DNA of 64,000 bases from positions 2,542,001 through 2,606,000 of the forward strand of contig JAUZTG010000029.1 of NCBI GenBank assembly GCA_030734395.1, in the 5' to 3' direction. Below, piece by piece: positions 23,113-33,155 of the stretch (positions within the stretch are counted from its first letter, which is position 1; each line of letters opens with the position of its first letter). The DNA is from Sarocladium kiliense (lineage: Eukaryota > Ascomycota > Sordariomycetes > Hypocreales > Sarocladiaceae). Below the pieces are notes generated by a model, which was not told the DNA's origin, did not search any database, and worked only from the letters and a program-made list of their open reading frames with translations. Position numbers and translations under genes: made by a program.

Positions 23113-24188
23113 TTAGACATCCTTCTCGCTCTTTCGAGCTGGCGCTTTGTTCCAGAATCGGCTCAGATCGCCCACCGGAAGAGGGAACCCAAAGCCCATT
23201 GTACCCAAAAGCTGGACAAGAAGAAGGTACCATGCCAGAATTGCCGTAAAGAACCATGCCGCGCCTGTGCCCTATATACGTGTCCGTGGTCAGACCCAGT
23301 TGTCCCATCATGTTTAAAGGTGAGCACTTACAACTAGGAGCTTGCTACCGGCATCCAGAAGTCCGTCACCTAGTGCGAAGAGTGCAGCGCAAAGCAGAGA
23401 GAACCCGAGTCCTGCACCGAAGAAGATGAGGACGAAAATGATGTTGATCCTGGTTGCACAGATGAGGAAGAAGAGATTCAGGATCGCAATCGCCAGTGGC
23501 CAGAAGGCTAAATGAAGAGCACAGTCAGCATTCACGGATCACTTCCAAAGAACCCTTCTATCTTGTCTTGTCGCTCACCTAGACTCGAATTAAATCCTGG
23601 GGTTCCGAGGCCTTCCGCGAAACTTCCTGTAGGGGAGTATGCTGCTGCGCTCCCATAGAAAGGGGTCAGTGTACCTGCCAAGGCTAAGAAGATGCAGCCT
23701 GATCAAAGAGGATTCGGTGGTTAGTCTTTGTTTGTATGGGAGCTGGAGTGAATCATATACCATATGTGGTGAACACTGCGAAGGGAAAGGTGTTCCCTAG
23801 GAAGAACTCGAGTACTCCGCAGATGATCTGTAGGGGCCCACCAATGAAGTAGAATACTCCGCTGCATAACCAGGTCAGCTTTGCTCAAGTGCTTCATGGA
23901 GACCACAACTGCGTACATGTTCGCGGCGCCAAGTTGGCCAGCACCTCGCCATCCCATGAGACAGCCGGCAAGGGGAGTAAGGGCAACGGAGAACCCGATG
24001 AGTCCAAGGGGAGTTGGGTTTGCGAGAGTCTTCCGTAGATCACCCTTAACATTTCCTAGAGGCTGAAGGTAGAGCTTCTCGAAAAGCTCAGGGGACATAG
24101 TGAGAGTGCCATAGCTTTTGATGCGGCTAAGAGCTTCGTCCCTACTCTCCTCTGCACCTAGGTCATATCTTTGTGGTTCTGTTGCCAT
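23113..24188 (-). CDS. GPR1/FUN34/YaaH family acetate-type permease
   Basis: Acetate/succinate:proton symporter family (yeast Ady2/Ato, Aspergillus AcpA). Exons 24188-23917, 23861-23761, 23698-23579, 23507-23332, 23271-23113; introns 55-71 nt; 275 aa, the usual length. Landmarks: the family motif NPTPLGLIGF at the start of the first span, AGCLMGWRGAG, GAANIGVFYFIGGPLQIICGVLEFFLGNTFPF restored by splicing, and the final LSRFWNKAP. Six hydrophobic segments are visible. The N-terminal cytosolic part has the common YGTLTMSPELFEKLYLQPLG stretch. The upstream region is rich in CGGATR/YATCCG motifs also found in the phenol hydroxylase promoter. Aromatic ring cleavage ends in acetyl-CoA, so a role near this cluster is plausible but inferred. 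Confidence 0.92.
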
Positions 24189-24551
24189 GGTGAGCGGTTG
24201 AGAGAGAGGAAAATCGTATGTGTGATGCAGGGAAGGTGACAATTGCTCAGAGGAATCGTTTGACAGAACGACCACCAGTACAACACTATTTATACCCTAA
24301 TGACAGGCCGATACTATTCAACTCGGATCATATGGCTTTCATTGGCTGCTATCCCCAGCACTTCCGACGTCCGGATGCTGAATACGCCTGCCCATGCGCA
24401 TCAACAACAATCTCCCTTCTTCGACCTGCTTGCTTCCGAAACATAACAATCTATCACATCTTCCGATTTCCCCAGAGATTCTTATTCACATGTGGGGGAA
24501 ATGTTGGGGAAGCGGAGAAGTTCTCGCTGGAACCCCCTGAGACCCTCGTCT

Positions 24552-24571
24552 CCATCCGATTCCCCGGATGG
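24552..24571. promoter_or_regulatory. Perfect inverted repeat CCATCCG-N6-CGGATGG upstream of permease
   Basis: Seven-bp perfect arms (24552-24558 and 24565-24571) around ATTCCC, 364 bp upstream of the permease ATG. Read differently it is CCG-N6-CGG, an everted Zn2Cys6 pair, and TCC-N8-GGA, which fits the TCS-N8-10-SGA consensus reported for FacB, the acetate regulator. The match to FacB on an acetate-type permease is biologically sensible, but the factor that binds is inferred. Confidence 0.55.
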
Positions 24572-24696
24572 GGTCAGATTGTCTACTTTTCGTTGACCGG
24601 CTGCTGGGTCACAAACCTTCTGCTTGGGATTAGCTTGTGCCAATCATTGCAGATCTCGGCTGTGACTGTATCCGAAACGTGGCTTCCCAATCCAAC

Positions 24697-24715
24697 TATC
24701 CGATCTTTACGGATA
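24697..24715. promoter_or_regulatory. Perfect inverted repeat TATCCG-N7-CGGATA upstream of permease
   Basis: Six-bp perfect arms (24697-24702, 24710-24715) with a 7-bp spacer, about 510 bp upstream of the permease ATG. It is equivalent to TCC-N9-GGA, again inside the FacB spacing range. An additional TATCCG half-site lies at 24669-24674 and a CGGATG at 24372-24377. A CreA-type GTGGGG lies at 24492-24497 between the two palindromes. Confidence 0.5.
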
Positions 24716-24991
24716 CAGATGAGTGGTCACCGTTCTGTGTTCAGCTGAAATTGAAGGTCGGCGGAGGTTCTCGATACACGACATAGCTGAGGGTTGACCA
24801 ACCATACCTGTTCACAGTTGTCGTAGGATCAGGGAGGATCAGAGGGTCAAGAGCAGCATCAAGAGTATCACCAATATATGCTTGGAGGGGAAATGCTCCA
24901 TGTTGGCTTATCAAATTACGGAACAAATGCTTGTATGGTCTGGTAGTCACATCGTTGGGAAATCGTGATCTCATTCGGCTCACTAAGGTAT

Positions 24992-26031
24992 CTAAGCTGG
25001 GGCCAGCGCAATGTTGTACTCAACCTCGAGCGACGCCTTGGGATCCCCCTTCCTCGGCTTGAACTCGATCACCAAATCATGCTTAGCGGCGAAGACACTG
25101 TCATCCGATAGGTAGTCTGTTGCGCCATCGAACACCTGGGTCGTGATTGGTAGATATCCCTCCGCTGTCACCATGAAGTGGATGTGCGCAGGTCTGAATG
25201 GGTGCCTGTGAAGCAGCTCTAGCAGCTTACCAGCTGGACCATCGTTGGGAACCTGAAAACATTTAGTTAATTGCTTCGCTTCTCGAGTTGCTCAAACTTA
25301 CTGGGTATGGTGTTGGTCGGAGGCAGTAAAACGCGTACTCGCCGCGCTCGTTCGTCAAGAACTTGCCACGGAGATTATGTTCACGCTGCGCGGGATCCTG
25401 CTGCTCATACAAGCCTATAGAATCGTTACCAAATGTTTCTTGATTGCCATCTGCAGGTAGACAAATAACTTACCATTCGTGGAAGCTTCCCAAACATCAA
25501 CAAGGGCATTCGAAATGGGCTTGCCGGTCTTTGCATCCCTGACAACTCCAGACATGTAGGCTATCTGGCCATCCTCAGGTGTATCAAAGACGATGGTAGA
25601 GCCGAATTCCCTGATTGGCGTATCCGTCCGCCAAAAAGGGCCAAGGATGGCAGAAGAAGTCACATCCTTGTGTTCTGCTGCAGCGGTCTTGTATGTGATC
25701 TCATCCGCAAGACTAGGTCCAGCCCATCAGTGCTGCTCTCACTCAAAAGACTAAAACTGTCTTACCTCTCCAAACCAAGTACGTCCGTCAAAAGCAATAC
25801 CTCATTTCTTTTGTCGTTGGTCATTTGACCTGCCTGGCTGATGAACTTGAGCCCAGTCATGAACTCCTCTGTTGTCAGATTGACTTCTCTCATGAAATTA
25901 TGAGAATGGCGAATGAGTGCTGAGACTATCTCCTTGAGTCTTGGGTCTGTGTCTTTCCCAATCGAGTTGATCACATTGTCTGTGAAGCCCAAGTCGTACT
26001 CGACCTTGGGTGTTGCTCCGTTCGTAGTCAT
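24992..26031 (-). CDS. Intradiol dioxygenase (catechol or hydroxyquinol 1,2-dioxygenase)
   Basis: Non-haem Fe(III) enzyme that opens catechol to cis,cis-muconate or hydroxyquinol to maleylacetate. Exons 26031-25766, 25712-25474, 25414-25302, 25252-24992; introns 49-59 nt; 292 aa. The N-terminal helical dimerisation region (TDNVINSIGKDTDPR, HNFMREVNLTTEEFM) is followed by the catalytic beta domain. The four iron ligands are visible: Tyr in GLYEQQDP, Tyr in RPTPYPVP, and both His in RPAHIHF. The SSAILGPFWRTD motif is also diagnostic. It is transcribed away from phenol 2-monooxygenase with 724 bp between starts. Sequence alone does not decide between catechol and hydroxyquinol; both fit a phenol hydroxylase partner. 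Confidence 0.92.
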
Positions 26032-26755
26032 GATGGCAAGTGTTAGACGTTAGTTGTGGAAAAGACAATAATCTCTCTTCTCTCTGACTTGAATCCGAAC
26101 TCCAGATATCAGCTTTTTACTAGGGAGCCACAGTTTATATGAAGCCTCGGATAGTTGTCCAGCGCCGAGCTGTTGGCTCCATCGGATCTCAGCGGCTGCA
26201 TAGAGAGATAGCCTACCGCCAGCCCAGCATCCGAAACCCGGTGCGATCTACCGGGCTCTGGTCCCACACTACACTCGTGCAATCGCCCATGACTCGCCCT
26301 CCAGGATGCCAACTGTTTTACTTTCCAGAATTTCTGATTTGCCGACCCGATCGAGGCCTGCGGGGTGATGCGGGGAGCAGCGGGGTCTGCTGTGTGAGTG
26401 GTGTGGGTGGCCGAAGAGCTGAATAGTCTTTTCTTCGGATGGATGGTGGACGCTACACTGGCGAGAATCCCATCGGAACACTTTAGCTCCAACTTGAAGC
26501 GGGCTTTGCGTCTTATCAAGCATCCGGGATTCTTTGGTCATCCGAGACGGCACATCTTGGAGGGGTGGGTGGACTGCGGCCACGCTCTGCAGCATCCTTG
26601 GTATACTAGGTACACATGCGTTGCCATGCCGGATACTTAAAGTCAACTCTGCAGCCCGTGTCAGGGAGATTAATCTGAAGACATACAGCCATCCCTCTTC
26701 AGACGACTCAAGCCCTCCATTCCACTATCACACACCTATCGCACATTGGTCGAAC
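26032..26755. promoter_or_regulatory. Bidirectional promoter of dioxygenase and phenol hydroxylase
   Basis: 724 bp between divergent start codons. It contains six CGGATR/YATCCG hexamers (26148, 26228, 26436, 26521, 26539, 26630), against roughly 0.7 expected for four hexamers in random sequence with equal base frequencies. The copy at 26228 is part of CCG-N5-CGG and that at 26539 of CCG-N3-CGG. The same hexamers mark the permease promoter. A common Zn2Cys6 activator is the simplest reading. Confidence 0.55.
26360..26385 (+). promoter_or_regulatory. Three GCGGGG sites at exact 10-bp spacing
   Basis: GCGGGG occurs at 26360-26365, 26370-26375 and 26380-26385, one per helical turn, so all three face the same side of the DNA. 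GCGGGG is a perfect match to the CreA/Mig1 consensus SYGGRG. It lies near the middle of the divergent promoter. This fits carbon catabolite repression of both catabolic genes; binding is inferred from the motif. Confidence 0.55.
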
Positions 26756-28881
26756 ATGGCTATCCCAGGTGAGAGCAAAGTCGATGTCCTCATCATCGGA
26801 GCTGGCCCTGCCGGCTTGATGATGGCCACTGCACTCGCCAAGTGCGGTGTTCATGCGCGAATCGTCGACAAGAGGGGTACCAAGATCTTCAACGGCCAGG
26901 CTGACGGTCTGCAATGCCGCACCCTTGAGATCTTCGACTCCCTGGGCTTCGGCCGACGCGCATGGGACGAAGCCAACCACATGCTCGAGATCTGCCTGTG
27001 GAATCCCGATGACAAGGGACTCATTCGTCGCAGTGACAGGATTCCAGACACCATCCCCGGCCTCAGCCGGTTTCAGCAGGTTGTGCTGCACCAGGGTCGC
27101 ATTGAGCGCTACTTCCTCGACACACTAGATGACTGCAGCGACATCCGTGTTGAGAGGGGTGTGATGCCCATCAGCCTTGAGGTTGATGAGTCCTTGGTCG
27201 AAGACAACGAGGCATATCCTATCAAGGTTCACCTCAAGCATCTGTCGGAAGAGGAGGCCACCCCGAAGCAGACGGCTACCTCAGCAAACGGCACATCAAT
27301 CCAGGACGGTCTGTTCCGCAGCAACCTGGCTAAGGACGACACAGAGGAACTTATCCAGAGGGCCAAGCTGAACGAGAAGGCCAATACTGAGGAGGTTGTC
27401 CACGCAAAGTACGTTCTCGGCGCTGACGGTGCGCACTCCTGGACCCGGAAGCAGATTGGCGTAAGTCTGCAGGGCGACTCAACCGACTATATCTGGGGCG
27501 TGCTGGACATCGTTCCCATCACCGACTTCCCCGACATTCGCATGCGATGCGCCATTCACTCTGCCAGCTCCGGCAGTGTCATGGTCATCCCTCGTGAGAA
27601 CAAGCTCGTGCGTCTGTACATCCAGCTTACCACGACCGAGAAAACCAGCGAAGAAGGCGGCAGGGCGGATCGCTCCAAGATCAACCCTCAAGTGATTCTC
27701 GAGGCTGCTCAGCGGATCATGGCTCCTTACAAGATCGACTATCGCAAGCTTGACTGGTGGACGGCGTACCAGATTGGGCAGCGCGTTGGCACATGCTTCT
27801 CGAAGAGTGAGCGTGTGTTCCTTGCTGGCGATGCTGTTCATACGCATAGCCCCAAGGCAGGTCAGGGCATGAATGTTAGCATGCAAGACAGTAAGTCATG
27901 TTGCCAAATGCGATTGACGGCCTCACACTGATGATGAACCTTAGCATTCAACCTGGGATGGAAGGTTGCCAGCGTCGTCAAGGGACACGCAGACCGTTCT
28001 ATTCTCAAGACTTACGAAGCCGAGCGCAAGAAGATTGCCCAGGACCTCATCGACTTTGACCGCAAGTTCTCTCGTCTGTTCTCAGGCCGGCCAGCCAAGG
28101 ATGTCATGGATGCTGAAGGCATCAGCATGGAGGAGTTCAAGAACGCTTTCCAGAAGGGCAACCTGTTTGCCAGCGGCACTGGTAAGTCCTTCCTGGATCC
28201 CTGAGAATGGCTCGTGCCGCATCCTTGATTAGTTGCTGACACTTTGTATCAGCTGTGGATTACGAGGACAGTCTCATCGTGGCGAAGCCAAAGGGCGAGG
28301 CGGATGGAGCTGCGAAGCGCCGCGTCGTCTCGGATCAAAGCCTTGCGCCCGGCATCCCCGTCGGCCAGCGCATGCCGAGCGTCAAGGTTCTGAGCCAATC
28401 TGACGCACGACCATGGCACTTCCAGGAGCGTCTCCCCAGCATTGGCCGGTGGCGCGTTGTCGTTCTGCCAGGTGACATTACTCAACCTGCCCAAGCTGCG
28501 AAGCTCGCAGAAGTCGGCAAAGCATTCGACCAGAAGGACTCCTTCCTGCACAGGTTCACACCAGCAGGCAAGCCGAAGGATGAGGTGTTTGAGGTTCTCG
28601 CCGTTCACCATGCGCCGAGACAGAGCGTCACCATCTTTGACTTCCCTGAGGTCTTCCGTAACTTCTCTGAGACCGAAGGTTGGGACTACAACAAGATCTT
28701 TGCCGATGATCAGTCGTACCATGAGGGTCACGGCAAGTTCTACGAGACTTTTGGTGTGTCTCCTCAAGGCTGTATTGCCATTCTGCGACCGGATCAGTAT
28801 GTTTCTTACTTGGGACCGCTTGACGCCCCTGAGGCTGTCACGGAATTCTTCTCTGGCTTTATGAAGGCTCAGGCTGCGTAG
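26756..28881 (+). CDS. Phenol 2-monooxygenase (FAD phenol hydroxylase)
   Basis: Class A flavoprotein using NADPH and O2 to ortho-hydroxylate phenol to catechol; fungal members also act on resorcinol. Exons 26756-27890, 27945-28181, 28253-28881; introns of 54 and 71 nt; 666 aa, close to the 664 aa of the Trichosporon enzyme. Landmarks: Rossmann GAGPAGL near residue 16, the VDKRGTKIFNGQADGLQCRTLEIF region, the DG motif LGADGAHSWTRKQIG, the GD motif FLAGDAVHTHSPKAGQGMN, then NLGWKVASVVKGHA and the C-terminal thioredoxin-like dimerisation domain (about 480-666). An additional ATG lies upstream in the same open frame, but MAIPGESKVDVLIIGAG is the family start. It probably supplies substrate to the divergent dioxygenase. 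Confidence 0.94.
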
Positions 28882-30429
28882 ATACCTGTTGATTGTAATA
28901 ACATCAAGTTCATCATTTTTCCTTCCGTTGTGCAATGTGCAAGATGCAAGATATGAGTGAAATGGGTTCGCATTCGCCCCAAGTGTGAGGGCGTGGCTCT
29001 CAAGACTGTCTCGCCAATGATCAGTCAACAATAGCACAATCCTGTGGACTTGAAAGGCATAGGCCGTTGTCCTAGAAGCCATCATACAAGTCTACTCTTA
29101 GCAGACAATTCCTCTCTTCATCCTCCAATCAACCCTATGTGGAAACTTTCTGTCGGCAATTTTTGCCGAATCGACCAGTGGCGCTGAGCTTACATCTGAC
29201 CTCCTTCATCTCCATGATCGTTATTGCTGAACCAGAACGCTTCAGATCACAATATCGCACGACTCGTGTCCTTTAGGATCTTGGCGATGGTGGGCTTGCG
29301 TCGCCTGCATGCAAGTCGCATTCGCATTCCCAAAGTAAGCCGGAGTTGTCACTAGGCTTATACCACATGTGTCGCATGTGAGAGGGTGGGCCTGAAGTAT
29401 GCTGTAGGTAAGTAGAGTTCAGTAATTTTCACATGAGATCATTAGCTGAGTTGACTACGCATATTGGACGGAAGGCTGATTTGCTACATGGGTGGGTGGA
29501 TGTAGCTCTCGGAATCGCATATGGATTGCCAAATTTGGGAACCGTGCATACGTCTCTTGTGGATCGATCAAGAACGATGACGGACGCTGCATCCAGTACT
29601 CTAACTCCTCTCTATTAAACCCAGATTCCGCTTCAGGCTCATCACCCATTTCCCAAGCAAGCAGGTTCTCGACGCGTGCTTCTTCACTTCACACCGCACT
29701 TTCAATCATCAAGGGGCTGGTGGGATGCCTTCCGACATACCACCGGCAAACCCAGAGAGCGTGTCTCTCAAACACGGCCCACCTCGTGAACTCTCATACC
29801 TCAGAGGCAATGGTACCCAGGAGCTGGCGAGATTTGTCCGCGTGACCGGCAGGCTCTTGGGGTCCCCTCTCGCGACTGATCTGTGGCAGGTGATCTCGGT
29901 GGCTTCTGAGACAGGTCATCGCGACGGTACGAACGATAGAAACAAGGGCTCCAACGACACTATTGGCACGGCACAAAGGGCAATGCCACAGCAATGAGGT
30001 AGTCCTTCGTTGCCCTCATCCTGGCTACAGTTGTCAATGAGTTTCAGCTCATCGACGCCATGACTCTGGAGCACTTTCAGCTGTTCATGCACGTGGCTTC
30101 GGCCACGTCTCTGGCCAACAGAGGACTGCACGCAGTCGAGTGTTAATCCAACACCTCGTACAGCTTCCTGCTGAACCTCAAAACATCATCTCTCACAACA
30201 GAAATCCTCGACATAGCTTGCTCCAAAAGAAACACAAAGATCACAGACGCGCCACCAGCTTACACATTCACGCGCTGTTCAGCTCTGAGAAAAATCTCGT
30301 TCTCGTTGTCTGACAAGAGGGCTTGTGCGAGAACACGTCCGGGCGAGGATGTCCTCGAACACATCGGGGACTGGTATTCTGAGCCGGAGACGCTCTTTAG
30401 ATCCAGCGTCGCGAACAAGAAACTCGAGC
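28882..30429. other. Convergent intergenic, no supported gene
   Basis: About 1.55 kb between the phenol hydroxylase stop and the stop of the Upc2-like gene. The most protein-like short frame (29455-29649, minus, 64 codons) has no ATG-initiated extension, no splice partner I can find and no recognised domain. I see no repeat or mobile-element ends. Confidence 0.45.
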
Positions 30430-32023
30430 TCACAAGTGGGTATCGCTCATCTGCCGACTGATTTCCATGTCTACCAGCAGGTCTTGTTCGTTGTCCTTAT
30501 CTTGCTCTTTCTGAAGATGCAATCCTGCTGCAGCAAGCTGATCCTCTTCGGACAGGTACACGAAGTCCTCTCCGATCTCTGCTTTACTTCTCTGTGGGCA
30601 CACCCAATCCGGATCCCCCAAAAGGATCCGCGCAATGGCGGTCCTGTCCGTGAGCGGGAGAATAGCTAGCGGTACGAGTAGCGAAGGCCGCCATTCCGGC
30701 CCAAGGTGATTATAAATGTCTCGGATGGAGCGATCAGCAATGCCTTCGATCCACCAGACCTTCTTAACAAGCTTTAGAAAGCAGACATAGTGCGCGATGA
30801 TGACAAGAGCACGAGGACGTAGCTGCTGGCCAAGAATGGCAAATCCGCGGGGCATGTATGTGAACCAGCATGTGACGCGTTGGTCGAGGTCAGCACCAAA
30901 CCCGTGCCTGAGATGAAGGTACAAGGAGCCCAGGAGGTCGAGGACGGTCGTGAAAGCGGGAAGGGAAAGGTAGTCCTCATCGTCTGGAGGAATGGACGAA
31001 ACCATAAGGGCGAGGTCATCGGGGACGAATCGCGCCGAGGCCTCGATATCAACTGACGGCCGGTAGAGGGCGATACCAAGGCCTGATTCGAGGATCACCT
31101 CAAGGCCGACGAGGTCGACGATGGCGCCCGTCCCTCTCCACACGCAAAGCCAGTCGACGATGTACAGATCCTTGGCATCCGGGTCTCGAAACGTGTGCGT
31201 TGTAAGAAGCGCGACAAAGACAGCGTTCACCAGAATTGCAGGGAGGGTCTCTCGCCGGGCTTCCTGGATGGCGCGATTGTATCCCTCGATCGCCCGCACA
31301 TGGTATCTAAAGGAGCGTTCCAAGGAGAACGTCGGGTCTGACCGGTGCAGTTCCAGGCAAGACACAGCCAAGATACTATCCATTAGAAACGGTGCGTCAA
31401 ACGCCATAGCGACAACGTCGTTCCGGAAGATGCCTGCTGCCAGCTGCTGATAGTCCTCATCGGCGAGGAAAGAGTAGAGAGTCTTCATGGTATAGTTCCA
31501 CAGCAACTTCATGTCGACAGCGTCATACTTTTGCGACGGTGGCAGAATCCCGAATGGCGACGAGGACCGCAAAGGGGTCGTCGATGGCGGTGAAGCTTTG
31601 GTGAGCGCTGTTGTCCCTGTCTCGCCACCGGTCTTGGAGGTGACGGATGAGGAGGAGGAAGAAGTGGGTTTGCCAGATCGGAACGTGGTCTGGACAAAGG
31701 TGAGAGGGCGACGAGTCTGAGCTCGCGATGCGGCAGATGAGCTGGGGCGGTAGACGCAGAGATCATGCCGAAGGAGGCACGAACGACAGGATGGCAGCCC
31801 TTCGTCGCATTTGACCTGCAGAGACAAGTCAGCACAGGTCCAAGTCGTGAGAGAGCAGATCGCATCGCGGACGAACCTTTCTCGTCTTGCAGTTGATGCA
31901 GCCTTTCCTTGACTTCTTGTGAGAGCGCTTGGGATAGAATGGGCGACTACGATCACCCTGCTGTTGTTGCACCTCAGCTAGATCGCCATCGACCAGCAGC
32001 CGTCCGTGGCCAGAGACTTCCAT
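30430..32023 (-). CDS. Zn2Cys6 transcription factor, Upc2/sterol-uptake-control-like
   Basis: Exons 32023-31877 and 31815-30430, 510 aa. The zinc cluster is at residues 42-69: C42-x2-C45-x6-C52-x6-C59-x2-C62-x6-C69, in the SHKKSRKGCINCKTRKVKCDE context common to Upc2-like regulators. The 61-nt intron splits the cluster after Lys49. A Ser/Thr/Pro-rich linker precedes an alpha-helical C-terminal domain beginning MKLLWNYTMKTLYSFL with the typical VVAMAFDAPFLMDSILAVSCLELHR block. The start at 32023 is the first true ATG in the frame. It lies 1.5 kb past the phenol hydroxylase and could act on the cluster, but Upc2-like proteins regulate diverse pathways, so the target is open. Confidence 0.88.
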
Positions 32024-33155
32024 TGTGGCCAAAGGCAGCCTTTGGCAGGATACGCGCGCTCAAAAGTCTATAAGCTTGGCTCTTGGGCTATCGCGGCGCG
32101 TTCGAGTGGTCAAGTTGTGCAGGAACACGATGGCGAATTCTCGGGATATTTGAGGGTTCTCTCTGCTGACACCACGGTCGCAGGGCTGAAGTCAGACGAG
32201 ATCAATTGAAGGAGGGTGGGTTTGCGTGGTCAGGGTGTCAGCATCTCCCAGCCCTACCGGTGCCGAAAGATAAGTTTGTTTTCAGGCCTGGTGCTGGCAA
32301 CCTGGTTGAGGAAATGGCCAGGGGTCATCGAGAAGTCCGCAGTCTGAAGCGGATAATTCGGCCGCGAAGAAATGATGCGATCTATGGCTCCCGATCTCCC
32401 CATGATGAGGCACTGTCTTTCTGGGGGGAGGGAACCAGGAAGTCAAAGTCCATAGCTACATTATGCATAATCCTGGTCCACCAACACCAGTCAGCGACGC
32501 GGTTGTCTAAACTCTAAGGAGCATCAGCTCCTGCAACCAGGTCTGGTGTTTCGATGTCAGCTTAGCGCTCTATCTTGTCCCCTGTTCAGTCCTGCACTTA
32601 CGGTAGCATCTTTATACCATAGAGCCTATCTGAAAGTTTGGGGGCCCCTCCACTTCTAAACTCCGCCATACTTTACTCGCTGAATTGTCCAGCTCAGGAA
32701 ATATCATCCTTGATAGATTGCTCGATTCAGCAAACTACGAAGCATCTTACATGTGCGGGCTTGGCAAGATCTCTCGGATCTTGTTCGGCGCTTCGTGTTC
32801 GAGGCATGCTACGCTATGCTCAGGGGTCTGTCGCACTCGACAGCGCTCGTTTACACACGCCTGCAGGCAGTGAGATTATGGCCAAATCATCTAACAGGGG
32901 GGTACCTGGATTCGACCACAACTTCAGTAGTCTCAAGAATTAGCTCTTAAACATCCGGCTTGTTATATTACACATGAATAAAAAAGTCTTCATCAGCTTG
33001 GAGTTACTCCGCTGCCGGCAGTGTTCCTTGGCTTCAATGAATTGATAGTCAATGAACAAGTCTTGAGTGCTGTGAATGCTCTAGAAAGCGCTCGTGGGCC
33101 AAGATAGCCCAATACTGTGCACAGGTTGGCTTGGGATGGGAAAATGCCCAGATGA
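32024..33155. other. Intergenic: TF promoter and SDR 3' end
   Basis: About 1.1 kb. One CGGATA lies at 32350-32355. Short overlapping frames around 32640-32950 exist in all three plus-strand frames, which argues against coding. No gene supported. Confidence 0.45.

Noticed and set aside
24218..24748. 176-codon plus-strand ORF upstream of the permease
   Set aside because: It covers the promoter with the palindromes, lacks a motif and lies antisense to nothing known; chance frame.
28249..29085. 278-codon minus-strand ORF over the phenol hydroxylase 3' exon
   Set aside because: Antisense shadow of a real coding exon.
29455..29649. Protein-like 64-codon minus-strand frame (WMQRPSSFLIDPQETY) in the phenol hydroxylase/TF gap
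   Set aside because: Too short, no recognised domain, upstream stop close by and no exon to join to; could be a decayed fragment, but not supportable.
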